From: CAYZJV01 sp964482325
GTDB lineage: Bacteria > Spirochaetota > Spirochaetia > Sphaerochaetales > Sphaerochaetaceae
DNA: 64,000 nucleotides
Reading direction: 5' to 3'
Assembly (NCBI GenBank): GCA_964482325.1
Contig: CAYZXD010000003.1
Location: 1 to 64,000 of the forward strand
Shown here piece by piece: positions 16,946 through 25,930 of the stretch. The notes beneath the pieces are model-generated. The model had not been told where the DNA came from. It saw only the letters and a list, made by a program, of their open reading frames with translations, and ran no database searches. The stretch's first letter is position 1, and the number at the start of each line of letters is the position of its first letter. The position numbers and the translations under genes were made by a program.

Positions 16946-17275
16946 ATGTATGTGTTAGTCTTTCATGTGCCGAAAACTGATGCAGAACGGGTAAAAGATG
17001 CCGTTTTCTCTGCAGGAGCGGGACGTATGGGCAATTACGAACGATGTTGCTTTCAGGTCCCAGGCGTCGGTCAGTTCACTCCCATGGCAATGGCTCATCC
17101 TGCCATCGGTTCTGTTGGCCAGAAGACCATTGTAGATGAAATGCGTATTGAAATGACCGTAGATGAATCGTGCGTCAAACAGGTGATACAGGCGTTGCTG
17201 GATACGCATCCGTACGAAGTTCCTTCCTATCATCTGATTGCAGTGACCACACTTGAGCAGATCGGATGTGACTGA
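16946..17275 (+). CDS. Stand-alone YqfO/Nif3-insert (CutA-like) domain protein
   Basis: 109 aa single-domain protein matching the PII/CutA-like domain that is inserted in Nif3/YqfO proteins: starts MYVLVFHVP, has AGAGRMGNYERCCFQVPGVGQF and ends with DTHPYEVPSYHLI. Free-standing copies of this domain are known in many bacteria; the function is unknown, and metal or small-ligand binding is a guess from the fold. I start at 16946: AAGGAGG at 16932-16938 is 7 bp upstream, whereas the adjacent ATG at 16943 would be only 4 bp away. It precedes metH by 29 bp and probably shares its transcript. Confidence 0.8.
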   Translation: MYVLVFHVPKTDAERVKDAVFSAGAGRMGNYERCCFQVPGVGQFTPMAMAHPAIGSVGQKTIVDEMRIEMTVDESCVKQVIQALLDTHPYEVPSYHLIAVTTLEQIGCD

Positions 17276-17304
17276 TACACTGCCTCAGACCGGAGGGGAA
17301 ACGC

Positions 17305-20300
17305 ATGATACAATCAGCAGACCTAGAGGAATTAGCTAAAGAACGGGTACTGATTCTTGATGGTGCTATGGGTACGATGATCCAGAAGCTTTCCCTTGAA
17401 GATGCAGATGTCACCTGTGATGCTGTCGGACCTGTCTTTGGCTGTAACGAAGTGCTCAATCTGACTCGTGGAGACCTCATCTGTGATATTCATATGGCGT
17501 ACCTGCGTTCAGGTGCCGATATCATAGAAACCAATACTTTCGGAGCGAATGCGTTTTCACTTGCCGAATACGGACTTGTCGAATATGTCTATGATATCAA
17601 TCTTGCTGCAGTAGAAATTGCCCGTGCGGCAATTCAGACAGTACGTGAAGAGACAGAGACTCCTGCCTTTGTGGCAGGAGTGATCGGTCCGACAGGCAAG
17701 TCAATATCACTTTCTCCCTCTGTCGATGATCCATCTTATCGCGATGTGACTTTTGATGATTTTGTTGCTATGTACCGACAGCAGATTGCAGCACTTCTTG
17801 ATGGACATGTTGATCTTTTGTTGATTGAAACGGTTTTCGATACCTTGGTGGCAAAGGCCGCTTTGACCGCAGCTCTTCAATTGTTCGATGAACGATCAGA
17901 ACAGGTGCCGATTATGGTATCAGCAACCTTCAGCGACACCAGTTTGCGTACCTTGTCAGGGCAGACTCTGGAAGCTTTCGTTGCCTCCCTTTCTCCCTAT
18001 CCTCTCTTTTCTCTTGGAGTAAACTGTTCCATGGGAGCACAGCAGATGGTTCCCCTTATACGAAAACTTCATGAAATTTCACCGTTTCGTACCAGTGCAC
18101 ATCCCAATGCAGGCTTTCCTGATCAGGAAGGCTTGTATCGCCAAACTCCCGAAGATTTTGCCCAATTGCTGAAGGAGGAACTAGAACAGGGACATCTGAA
18201 TATTATCGGAGGCTGTTGCGGCACCACCGAAAAGCATATTGCATCCCTTGCAGAAATTGCTGTTGCCTCACCACCGCGGGCGGTTCAGCAGCAGAGTCAA
18301 GCATTACAGGCAAGTGGGTTGGAAATTCTTCAGCACAATCACAATCTATCATTTATTGCCATTGGAGAACGGGCAAATGTTGCCGGATCACGTAAATTCG
18401 CGCGATTGATCAGACAACGGAAATTTGACGAAGCTCTTGCCATTGCACGCGATCAGATAGCCCGGGGAGCGAGTATCATTGATATCTGTATGGACGATCC
18501 TTTGATAGATCCGGTAGAGGCTATGGTGACTTTTCTCCGACTTGCCGGAGCAGATCCCGAGATAGCTCGCGTACCCTTCATGATCGATTCATCACAGTGG
18601 GAAGTTATTGAAGCGGCTTTAAAAGAGATACAGGGTAGAGCATTAGTCAACTCGATCAGTCTAAAAGAGGGAGAGAAGATCTTTCTTGAACGGGCACGGC
18701 ATATCGTACGGATGGGCGGTGGTATCGTGGTGATGCTCTTTGATGAGCATGGCCAAGCCGACACGTTTGCACGTCGATGTGCGGTAGCCGATCGAGCATA
18801 TCATCTCCTCATTGATACAAAGACATGCAGAGAGCAGGACATTATTTTTGATCCGAATGTACTTGCCATAGCCACGGGCATTGATGAACATGATCAGTAC
18901 GCCATCGATTTTATCCGATCTGTTTCCTGGATCAGATCGCATTGCCCGGGTGTTTCAATTAGTGGTGGTATAAGTAACCTCTCCTTTTCGTTCCGGGGAA
19001 ACACCGAGCTCAGAGAGGCAATCCATGCCATCTTTCTCGAGTATGCCTCAGATGCAGGATTGAACATGGCCCTGGTGAATCCTGGATCACTTGTTGACCC
19101 GGCAAGTGTATCAGAGCCAGCCGGCTCGCTCATTCGCCATTGTCTCCTTGCCGATACCGACGATGTTGTCAGTGCACGGGAACAGTTGATTAATTTTGCT
19201 GCTGAACATACTGCAGTCGGAACCGTTAAGCAGACGGAGAGCACACCAGAGAGTTCTCTCTGGCGTGGCCTACCGGCAGCAAAGCGGATTGCTCATGCGC
19301 TGTTGATCGGTGATGAATCCTATCTTGCTCAGGATCTTCAGGAATTGGAAACAACTGCAGCAGTGGATATTATTGAAGGTCCGCTCATGGACGGAATGAA
19401 AGAAGTCGGAAGACGGTTTGGAGAGGGAAAGCTCTTCCTTCCTCAGGTGGTTCGATCAGCCCGGGTGATGAAACGTGCGGTGGATATTCTTCGACCAAGG
19501 CTGGAAATAACCTCCGGTTCGGATACATCGATCGGTACTATTCTCCTTGCAACGGTGAAGGGGGATGTTCATGACATCGGGAAAAACATCGTTTCGCTTG
19601 TGCTTTCCTGTAATAATTTCACGGTTATAGATCTTGGCGTGATGGTGCCGCCTCAGGATATTTTACAGGCAGTCGAAAAATATCACCCGATTATTGTTGG
19701 CTTGAGTGGATTGATTACCCCATCATTGCATGAGATGGCACAGGTGTGTCGCCTTTTTGAAGAGGCAGGAATTACCATACCCATCATGATTGGAGGAGCG
19801 ACAACCAGTGAAGAGCACACGGCATTGAAACTTGCTCCTTTATATGAACAGCGGGTATTTCATTCAACTGATGCTTCTCATGCAGTATCGGTAGCGCGTG
19901 CACTGCTCTCTGTGGACCAATCTCAATATATACAGAATATTGAAGCACGATACGAAACCATACGTCATGCCCACCAACAGAAACAGGAAAAGCCTCTGAT
20001 GCATATGGATGAGGCGGTACGCCGTCGGTTTATCAAAACGGAGGCAGCGGTTTCTCCATCGGAATATGGAGTCCGTGTTATTGAGGATCTTCCCCTAGAG
20101 GTGCTGATTGACCGGATAAATTGGGCAATGGTGGCATCTGCGTGGAGTGTGCCTGTTTCTTCTGAGGAGGCAAATCGGCTGAAAGCTGACGGACATGCAC
20201 TGCTTAATCGTCCCGTGGTCCGACAGGCCTTTTCTCAGAGCATGAGAGCGGTGATCGGCCTGTTCCCGGCGAGAAAGGTCTCCACAGAGTCGATAGAAGT

Positions 20301-20889
20301 GCAGTATGAGTCTCGCACGCACCGTTTTGATTTCTTGCGGATGCAGATACCGGGAAACGATGGATTCTGCCGCTCATTAGCCGATTATGTCCATGATCAG
20401 GCCCCTGATGTCATGGGTATGTTTGCTGCCACCGCAGGAATCGGCATGGATGTTCTTATGGATCAGTATCGTGCGGATCATGATGATTATCATGCCCTTC
20501 TGTTAGGAATTCTCACCGACCGATTGGTTGAAGCACTCAGTGGTTATTTGGAGGAATACCTTCGGCATACCTGGTGGAACTTTGGCCATCAGCGAGTGAT
20601 TCGCCCGGCAGTAGGATATCCTTCTGCCCCCGACCATGCCCAGAAACACCAGATATTTGATCTTCTTCAGGTAGAGCAGAGAATCGGGATCACGCTTACC
20701 GAAGGATATGCCATGGCTCCTCCTTCTTCGGTCTGTGGATTTTATTTTGTTGGATCGGGATGCACCTACTTTACGCTTGGACCACTTGGTGAGGACCAGA
20801 TTGTGCGGTATGCTGAACACAACGGGCTTGAAGTTTCGCAGCTGGAACAGCGGATGCAGTACCACTTGGGAACTGCCTCTCATGTGTAG
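17305..20889 (+). CDS. metH: Cobalamin-dependent methionine synthase
   Basis: Transfers the methyl group of 5-methyl-THF to homocysteine through methylcobalamin. 1194 aa, close to the 1227 aa E. coli enzyme, with all four modules. The homocysteine/zinc domain has Cys in GVNCSMG and GGCCGTT, and the pterin domain follows (FIAIGERANVAGSRKF onward). The B12 domain has the base-off motif DVHDIGKN with its His. The C-terminal reactivation domain has RPAVGYPSAPDH. GGAGGGG precedes the ATG. With metF (15 bp downstream) it forms the methyl branch of one-carbon metabolism. No cobalamin riboswitch fits in the 29 bp upstream. Confidence 0.97.
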   Translation: MIQSADLEELAKERVLILDGAMGTMIQKLSLEDADVTCDAVGPVFGCNEVLNLTRGDLICDIHMAYLRSGADIIETNTFGANAFSLAEYGLVEYVYDINLAAVEIARAAIQTVREETETPAFVAGVIGPTGKSISLSPSVDDPSYRDVTFDDFVAMYRQQIAALLDGHVDLLLIETVFDTLVAKAALTAALQLFDERSEQVPIMVSATFSDTSLRTLSGQTLEAFVASLSPYPLFSLGVNCSMGAQQMVPLIRKLHEISPFRTSAHPNAGFPDQEGLYRQTPEDFAQLLKEELEQGHLNIIGGCCGTTEKHIASLAEIAVASPPRAVQQQSQALQASGLEILQHNHNLSFIAIGERANVAGSRKFARLIRQRKFDEALAIARDQIARGASIIDICMDDPLIDPVEAMVTFLRLAGADPEIARVPFMIDSSQWEVIEAALKEIQGRALVNSISLKEGEKIFLERARHIVRMGGGIVVMLFDEHGQADTFARRCAVADRAYHLLIDTKTCREQDIIFDPNVLAIATGIDEHDQYAIDFIRSVSWIRSHCPGVSISGGISNLSFSFRGNTELREAIHAIFLEYASDAGLNMALVNPGSLVDPASVSEPAGSLIRHCLLADTDDVVSAREQLINFAAEHTAVGTVKQTESTPESSLWRGLPAAKRIAHALLIGDESYLAQDLQELETTAAVDIIEGPLMDGMKEVGRRFGEGKLFLPQVVRSARVMKRAVDILRPRLEITSGSDTSIGTILLATVKGDVHDIGKNIVSLVLSCNNFTVIDLGVMVPPQDILQAVEKYHPIIVGLSGLITPSLHEMAQVCRLFEEAGITIPIMIGGATTSEEHTALKLAPLYEQRVFHSTDASHAVSVARALLSVDQSQYIQNIEARYETIRHAHQQKQEKPLMHMDEAVRRRFIKTEAAVSPSEYGVRVIEDLPLEVLIDRINWAMVASAWSVPVSSEEANRLKADGHALLNRPVVRQAFSQSMRAVIGLFPARKVSTESIEVQYESRTHRFDFLRMQIPGNDGFCRSLADYVHDQAPDVMGMFAATAGIGMDVLMDQYRADHDDYHALLLGILTDRLVEALSGYLEEYLRHTWWNFGHQRVIRPAVGYPSAPDHAQKHQIFDLLQVEQRIGITLTEGYAMAPPSSVCGFYFVGSGCTYFTLGPLGEDQIVRYAEHNGLEVSQLEQRMQYHLGTASHV

Positions 20890-20904
20890 CAGGAGGGCTG
20901 AATC

Positions 20905-21873
20905 ATGAAAGTGACTGATATCATCACGAGATCAAAGAGACCGCTATTCACATTTGAATTACTTCCACCACTGAAAGGTCATACCATGGAAGCTATCAAT
21001 CGTGTGATTGAGACGCTTCTTCCCTACCATCCTGCTTACATCAATATTACAAACCACCAGATGGAAGTGGTGTATGTTGAGCGTCCGGATGGCTTGATTG
21101 AGCGACGCACAACGAGAAAACGTCCAGGTACAATCGGTCTTGCAGCCGCGATACAGCATCGATATGGGCTTCCGGTAGTACCCCATTTGATTTGTGGGGG
21201 CCAGACACGTGAACAGCTTGAAGATCAGCTGGTGGAATTGAACTTCCTCGGAATTGAGAATGTGCTTGCCCTACGGGGAGATCCGCCACACGGGGAGAGA
21301 AGGTTTGTTCCTACCAAGGGAGGTTATGATCACACCGAAGGTATGGTGGCGCAGATAGCGGCAGTAAACAAAGGTATGTATCTTGATCCCACATTGCGTG
21401 ATCCTGTTCCTACCTCTTTTTGTATCGGTGTTGCCGGGTATCCTGAAAAACATGCTGAAGCTCCGAATATGGAACATGATATTGATATGCTGAAACGGAA
21501 AATTGATGCAGGAGCTGAATATATTGTGACACAGATGTTTTTCCTCAACGAAGCCTTCTTCACTTTTGTTGAACAGTGTCGAGCCGCAGGAATATCGGTT
21601 CCCATCATTCCCGGAATCAAGCCTATTCAGCGCAAGAGTGACATCGAGCTTCTTCCGCATATCTTCCATGTGGATTTGCCCGTTTCATTGGTTAGAGCGA
21701 TCGAAGAGAGTAATTCTCCTGCTGATGTCAGGGCAATTGGATCAGATTTCTGTATTGAACAGGTCTCTCAACTCCTGGAGGCAGAGGTTCCGGGTGTCCA
21801 TTTCTACAGCCAGGGGCGGGCCGAGCCGATTGCACGAATTGTTGAAGCGACCTACGGCAAGCCCTCAGCGTGA
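20905..21873 (+). CDS. metF: Methylenetetrahydrofolate reductase
   Basis: Reduces 5,10-methylene-THF to 5-methyl-THF, the substrate of MetH, using a flavin cofactor. 322 aa, a little longer than the E. coli enzyme. Family blocks: FTFELLPP near the N-terminus with the catalytic Glu, VLALRGDPP, TSFCIGVAGYPEKH, KIDAGAEYIVTQMFF and PIIPGIKPI. CAGGAGGG sits upstream of the ATG, 15 bp after metH. Its last 9 bp overlap the end of the convergent nth gene. Confidence 0.95.
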   Translation: MKVTDIITRSKRPLFTFELLPPLKGHTMEAINRVIETLLPYHPAYINITNHQMEVVYVERPDGLIERRTTRKRPGTIGLAAAIQHRYGLPVVPHLICGGQTREQLEDQLVELNFLGIENVLALRGDPPHGERRFVPTKGGYDHTEGMVAQIAAVNKGMYLDPTLRDPVPTSFCIGVAGYPEKHAEAPNMEHDIDMLKRKIDAGAEYIVTQMFFLNEAFFTFVEQCRAAGISVPIIPGIKPIQRKSDIELLPHIFHVDLPVSLVRAIEESNSPADVRAIGSDFCIEQVSQLLEAEVPGVHFYSQGRAEPIARIVEATYGKPSA

Positions 21874-22539
21874 GGTGGCTACCTGACATTTCTCGCAGAT
21901 ATCGGAAACCGGGCACCGTGAACAGAACGGTGAGATGGGAGTACAGATCAGCTGTCCAAAAGAGACCAACAGTTCATTCAACGGTATCCAGTACTTGCGC
22001 GGCATGATCTGTTCCAGAGCTTTTTCAGATTCCTCAGGTTTCCTAGTAGTGATCCATCCCATGCGGTTTGCAATACGATGAACATGCGTATCCACACAGA
22101 TAGCGTCAATGTTAAATCCGAGGTTCAGTGTCAGATTAGCGGTTTTTACTCCGACACCGGGTAGCGCGAGTAAGGCATTTTTATCCGAGGGAACTTCCCC
22201 GTGATACTGATCGATCAGTATTTGAGAAATATTGTGTATATGAGAAGCCTTCACCCGGTAGAATCCTGCAGGATATATTGCCTGTTCTATCGTCTCTTGG
22301 GAGAGCAGAAGCATCTGTTGTGGGGTATCTGCCAGGGCAAATAGGCGCTCGGAAGCTGCAAGAGTCACCGCATCTTTTGTTCGAAGTGAGATGATCGTAG
22401 CAATCAATACCCGGTATGGATCGTGCTTTTTCAGTGAAATGGTCGAAACGGAAGGCAACACAGTTTGCTCTTTCCGAATCGCCTGAGTTATGCGTGAGAA
22501 GATATCATCCCACTGTTTTTTATCATCTGGTGTATACAC
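21865..22539 (-). CDS. nth: Endonuclease III (DNA glycosylase/AP lyase)
   Basis: Base-excision repair enzyme for oxidised pyrimidines. 224 aa. The helix-hairpin-helix is LPGVGVKTAN with the catalytic Lys, followed by CVDTHVHRIANRMGW with the catalytic Asp. The C-terminal [4Fe-4S] loop is complete: C-x6-C-x2-C-x5-C in CTPISPFCSRCPVSDIC. The start is GTG at 22537-22539, with GAGGGAG 5 bp upstream. Confidence 0.95.
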   Translation of the reverse strand: MYTPDDKKQWDDIFSRITQAIRKEQTVLPSVSTISLKKHDPYRVLIATIISLRTKDAVTLAASERLFALADTPQQMLLLSQETIEQAIYPAGFYRVKASHIHNISQILIDQYHGEVPSDKNALLALPGVGVKTANLTLNLGFNIDAICVDTHVHRIANRMGWITTRKPEESEKALEQIMPRKYWIPLNELLVSFGQLICTPISPFCSRCPVSDICEKCQVATSR

Positions 22540-22595
22540 AGTTTCTCCCTCAGACAGGATAGCTGAATATGCCTTGATTGGACAACTGGCAAAGC

Positions 22596-22633
22596 TTGAC
22601 AGTGGTAGGGAAAAGATTTAGCTTTCTCCTACC
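22596..22633 (+). promoter_or_regulatory. Candidate leaderless promoter with overlapping inverted repeat, aroF-pheA fusion gene
   Basis: TTGACA (22596-22601, perfect), 17 bp spacer, TAGCTT (22619-22624), 9 bp, ATG at 22634. An inverted repeat with 12 bp arms (22604-22615 and 22622-22633, one G-T pair and one mismatch) and a 6 bp centre runs from the spacer to the base before ATG. If transcription starts near 22631 it is a DNA operator over the -10. If it starts further upstream, the RNA hairpin would cover the translation start. No Shine-Dalgarno is visible. Confidence 0.55.
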
Positions 22634-24550
22634 ATGATCATTATTTTGAAACAACAGGTCAGCGACGCCCAAAAGAGCGCAGTGAGAGATTTCCTCAAAT
22701 CAAAAGGATTCAAGGTCAAAGAGATTGTCGGCCAGGAAGAGACCGTACTCGGTGCCGTTGGGACTCATCGGATCGATATACGTGAAGTCTCGCTACTTGA
22801 TGGGGTTGCAGATGTCATACCGATCTCTAAGCCGTACAAGCTTGCTTCCCGGGAGCTGAAGAAGAGCGATACGATAGTCAGTGTAGGGAAAGTAAAGGTC
22901 GGTGGTCAGCGGATCGTCGTCATGTCCGGGCCTTGCGCCGTTGAAAGCAGAGAACAGATTATGACCATTGCAGGTCAAGTGCGGGATGCGGGTGCGGTGA
23001 TTCTGCGCGGAGGTGCTTTCAAACCGCGAACAAGTCCGTATGCGTTCCAGGGGCTTGGCGAAGAAGGCCTCAGATATCTTCGCGAGGCTGGGGATGCCTA
23101 TGACATGCCGGTGACCACTGAAGTAGTTAGTCCTCGGGATGTCGATATGATGCTTGATTACATCGATATGTTTCAGATCGGTGCTCGTAATATGCAGAAC
23201 TTTGAGCTATTAAAGGAAGTTGGGAAAACCGGCTATCCGGTTCTGCTCAAACGCGGACTTTCGGCTACCGTGGAAGAGTGGCTTATGGCGGCTGAGTACT
23301 TGATGGCCTCGGGTACCGATCAAGTAATTCTCTGTGAACGGGGAATCCGTACTTACGAAACAGCAACGCGAAACACCTTAGATATCAGCGCTATTCCTGT
23401 TGTACAGCGACTTACCCATCTACCGGTCATTGCTGATCCCAGTCACGCCACCGGTTTACGTGATATGGTCTCCCCGATGTCCCTTTCCATCATTGCAGCA
23501 GGTGCCAGCGGGTTGATAGTTGAGGTGCATAACAACCCTGATAAAGCACTTTCTGATGGTCCGCAGTCTCTGTATCCTGAGCAGTTTGAGAAACTGATGC
23601 ATGATATCCAGGCGTTGTGTCCAGTGCTAGGGAAATCCCTTGAACGTATTCCCCGTCCTGCACGTATCGTACACACATCAGGCCAACCTGCGGTGATCAA
23701 ACCCGCTGAAAACCTCACCATAGCCTTCCAGGGAGAACCGGGAGCCTACAGCGAGCAGGCTATCCGAATGGTATTCGATGAGACAGCTCAGGTACTGCCA
23801 AGACGGATGTTCTCTGATGTGTTTGAGTCGGTACTCAAAGGGGAAGCGACGTATGGCATGGTCCCGGTAGAAAATACCCTCGGGGGTACGATCAATGAGA
23901 CTTTGGATTTATTGCATAGTTATCCCGACCTGACGGTGGTCGGAGAGAAACAGATCCGGATACGGCATAATCTCATCGGACTTCCCGGCTCTTCTCTGGA
24001 TACGATCACTCGTGTGTTCAGTCATCCGCAAGGGCTGGCACAATGCGCTGACTTCCTTGAAAAGGAAATGCCGCAGGCTGAGGCCGTTCCATTCTTCGAT
24101 ACCGCCGGTGCGGTAGGCCATATTGCGCGTCTGCAGGATCCTACCTGTGCTGCCATTGCCAGTGCCACCGCTGCTTCATACCATCATATGGAGATTCTCC
24201 GTGACTCGATCGAGACTGACAGCAGTAATTTCACCCGGTTTTATCTGGTCTGCCGTGAAGAGCATGCTCCAGTGTTCAGAAGCACGATGCCTGTCGATCG
24301 TGTTGCCATGGTCTTTTCTGTTCATGATCATGCAGGGGCCTTGTTTGAAGTATTACAGGTATTGTCGACCTACCATCTGAATATGAAGAAACTCGAGTCT
24401 CGTCCGATTCCCGGAAAGCCCTGGGAGTATGCGTTCTTTATTGAATCTGAGCTCATTGCAGAACCTGCTTTCAGCCAGGCAACTGCACAGCTTGCCGAGA
24501 TGTGTGCATCGTTCAGGATACTTGGGACGTTCAGTGGAGATCGTAGGTAA
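22634..24550 (+). CDS. DAHP synthase - prephenate dehydratase fusion
   Basis: 638 aa fusion of the first shikimate-pathway enzyme with the phenylalanine-branch dehydratase. Residues 1-70 are the ferredoxin-like regulatory domain of type I-beta DAHP synthases. About 80-335 is the DAHPS barrel (SGPCAVES, RGGAFKPRTSPYAFQG, LLKRG, DPSHATG). About 360-540 is prephenate dehydratase (AFQGEPGAYSE, VPVENTLGGTINETLDLL, catalytic Thr534 in NFTRF). About 555-636 is an ACT domain with the Phe-binding ESRP (588-591). The reading frame is continuous through the linker near 340-360. The design suggests that one effector, phenylalanine, could control both ends of the pathway. Confidence 0.93.
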   Translation: MIIILKQQVSDAQKSAVRDFLKSKGFKVKEIVGQEETVLGAVGTHRIDIREVSLLDGVADVIPISKPYKLASRELKKSDTIVSVGKVKVGGQRIVVMSGPCAVESREQIMTIAGQVRDAGAVILRGGAFKPRTSPYAFQGLGEEGLRYLREAGDAYDMPVTTEVVSPRDVDMMLDYIDMFQIGARNMQNFELLKEVGKTGYPVLLKRGLSATVEEWLMAAEYLMASGTDQVILCERGIRTYETATRNTLDISAIPVVQRLTHLPVIADPSHATGLRDMVSPMSLSIIAAGASGLIVEVHNNPDKALSDGPQSLYPEQFEKLMHDIQALCPVLGKSLERIPRPARIVHTSGQPAVIKPAENLTIAFQGEPGAYSEQAIRMVFDETAQVLPRRMFSDVFESVLKGEATYGMVPVENTLGGTINETLDLLHSYPDLTVVGEKQIRIRHNLIGLPGSSLDTITRVFSHPQGLAQCADFLEKEMPQAEAVPFFDTAGAVGHIARLQDPTCAAIASATAASYHHMEILRDSIETDSSNFTRFYLVCREEHAPVFRSTMPVDRVAMVFSVHDHAGALFEVLQVLSTYHLNMKKLESRPIPGKPWEYAFFIESELIAEPAFSQATAQLAEMCASFRILGTFSGDRR

Positions 24551-24555
24551 CCGTT

Positions 24556-25086
24556 ATGGGAACTGCCGGTTCATATACTTTGGTTAAATGGTTTGTGGGA
24601 GTCTTGTCTACCGAACCTTCGGTACATGAGCAACTCTTTGAACAGCTCAAGCAAAGGTTCGGAGATATTGAACAAGTCACAGATCCTGTTCCCTTCACTT
24701 TTACCCAGTATTATCACGAGGAGATGGGAGGCGAACCCCAACGATTTTTCATTGTGTTTAAAGATCTCGTCGATCCGAGCCGACTTGCTGACGGAAAGAT
24801 CTATACGAATCAGATTGAACAGCAGTATACAGTCTCCGGTAAACGGCGGATCAATCTTGATCCGGGTCTGGTCTCCTCCGAGAATGTCATTCTTGCAACA
24901 ACGAAAAACCGCAGTCACCGGATTCCGCTTCATGATGGTCTGTACGGTGAAGTGACGCTGTTATATCGGAATCGGACGTATCAGGCTCTTCCCTGGACTT
25001 ATGCCGATTTTGCAAGTCCGGAATGGATCTCTTTTTTCTGCACCATACGAAGAAACTATCGTGAACAGATGAAGCGGGAATCCTGA
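24556..25086 (+). CDS. DUF4416 family protein
   Basis: 176 aa. Family-like blocks are YYHEEMGGEPQRFFIVFKDLVDP, GKRRINLDPG and LATTKNRSHRIPLHDGLYGEVTLLY, with a PWTYADF motif near the C-terminus. The function is unknown; the family occurs in spirochaetes, Aquificae and delta-proteobacteria. It starts 5 bp after the DAHPS-PDT fusion stop, so it is likely in the same transcript. No strong ribosome site is present. Confidence 0.82.
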   Translation: MGTAGSYTLVKWFVGVLSTEPSVHEQLFEQLKQRFGDIEQVTDPVPFTFTQYYHEEMGGEPQRFFIVFKDLVDPSRLADGKIYTNQIEQQYTVSGKRRINLDPGLVSSENVILATTKNRSHRIPLHDGLYGEVTLLYRNRTYQALPWTYADFASPEWISFFCTIRRNYREQMKRES

Positions 25087-25104
25087 GCAGCACGTTATTC
25101 AGGC

Positions 25105-25908
25105 ATGAGAACTGTAATGATCTCGCTCGTGCTCATGTGTGTATGGGCCTGTTTTTCCTGTGATTCCTCCCTATGGGTCGAGGTAACCATCGGAGATGAA
25201 CATCCCTGGGAATGTGCATCCGGGAGACAGTTTTGGTATACCGTGGTGTGTTTTAGCAAAAACGGTATTACGAAACAGCAGCTTTCCATAGGAAGACGAA
25301 GTTTCCGCATTCCGTTAACGCCTGGTCAGACTACCATTATTGCCGCTTATCCACTCGGGAGCACCTCTCCTCTTGGGGGTGCCTATCATCCTGGATCGGA
25401 TAGCCCCTCTGTGCAGCTTACCTATCGGAAGGGGCCTTTGGCTCACCATCTATTACATGTGGCCGCTCAATGGCCAAAACCGATTGCTGCGTGTGATTTT
25501 TCATATCTTTATCATGAGATTACCGGTATTGATTTGAACGGGGCGGCAATTGACTGGAATCAGATGGCTGAAGATCTCGTTCGTGGAAAGCTTTCTTCAG
25601 ATTCGTTTTCTTCGATGAAAACATTTGATGTAACCCTTTCAGATCTTCTTTGCGGATGGTGGATTCCCGAAAGTCCCCTATACCCTCAGTTCTATGCATT
25701 TTGCTTTACTGACACGGTCCTGACAGCACTGACTCCAGGAGTTCACCGTTACATCAATATGGAGCATGAGCTGGAACTGCGGGTGGTTGTCCCTGATGAT
25801 CCCGATCAGGATACCTTCTGGCATGTCGTTCCGATGGATCCGCTTCTGCAACTCTCTGAAACGGCCTATCTACAGCTTCTTTCGGGGGAGAAGGCTTCAC
25901 AGAAGTAG
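25105..25908 (+). CDS. Putative lipoprotein of unknown function
   Basis: 267 aa with a short hydrophobic N-terminus (about 3-18) and Cys residues at 16 and 19 (VWAC and CFSC) that could serve as a loose spirochaetal lipobox. The rest looks like a beta-rich soluble domain with many aromatic residues; I recognise no family. It follows DUF4416 by 18 bp in the same direction. Surface or periplasmic location is inferred only from the N-terminus. Confidence 0.6.
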   Translation: MRTVMISLVLMCVWACFSCDSSLWVEVTIGDEHPWECASGRQFWYTVVCFSKNGITKQQLSIGRRSFRIPLTPGQTTIIAAYPLGSTSPLGGAYHPGSDSPSVQLTYRKGPLAHHLLHVAAQWPKPIAACDFSYLYHEITGIDLNGAAIDWNQMAEDLVRGKLSSDSFSSMKTFDVTLSDLLCGWWIPESPLYPQFYAFCFTDTVLTALTPGVHRYINMEHELELRVVVPDDPDQDTFWHVVPMDPLLQLSETAYLQLLSGEKASQK

Positions 25909-25930
25909 GGTAAATCAGTAGAGTGTGCCC
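25896..25930 (+). promoter_or_regulatory. Candidate leaderless promoter of sdaA
   Basis: TTCACA (25896-25901), 17 bp spacer, TAGAGT (25919-25924), 6 bp, ATG at 25931. It overlaps the last codons of the preceding lipoprotein gene. The -35 matches 5 of 6 and the -10 4 of 6. Confidence 0.5.
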
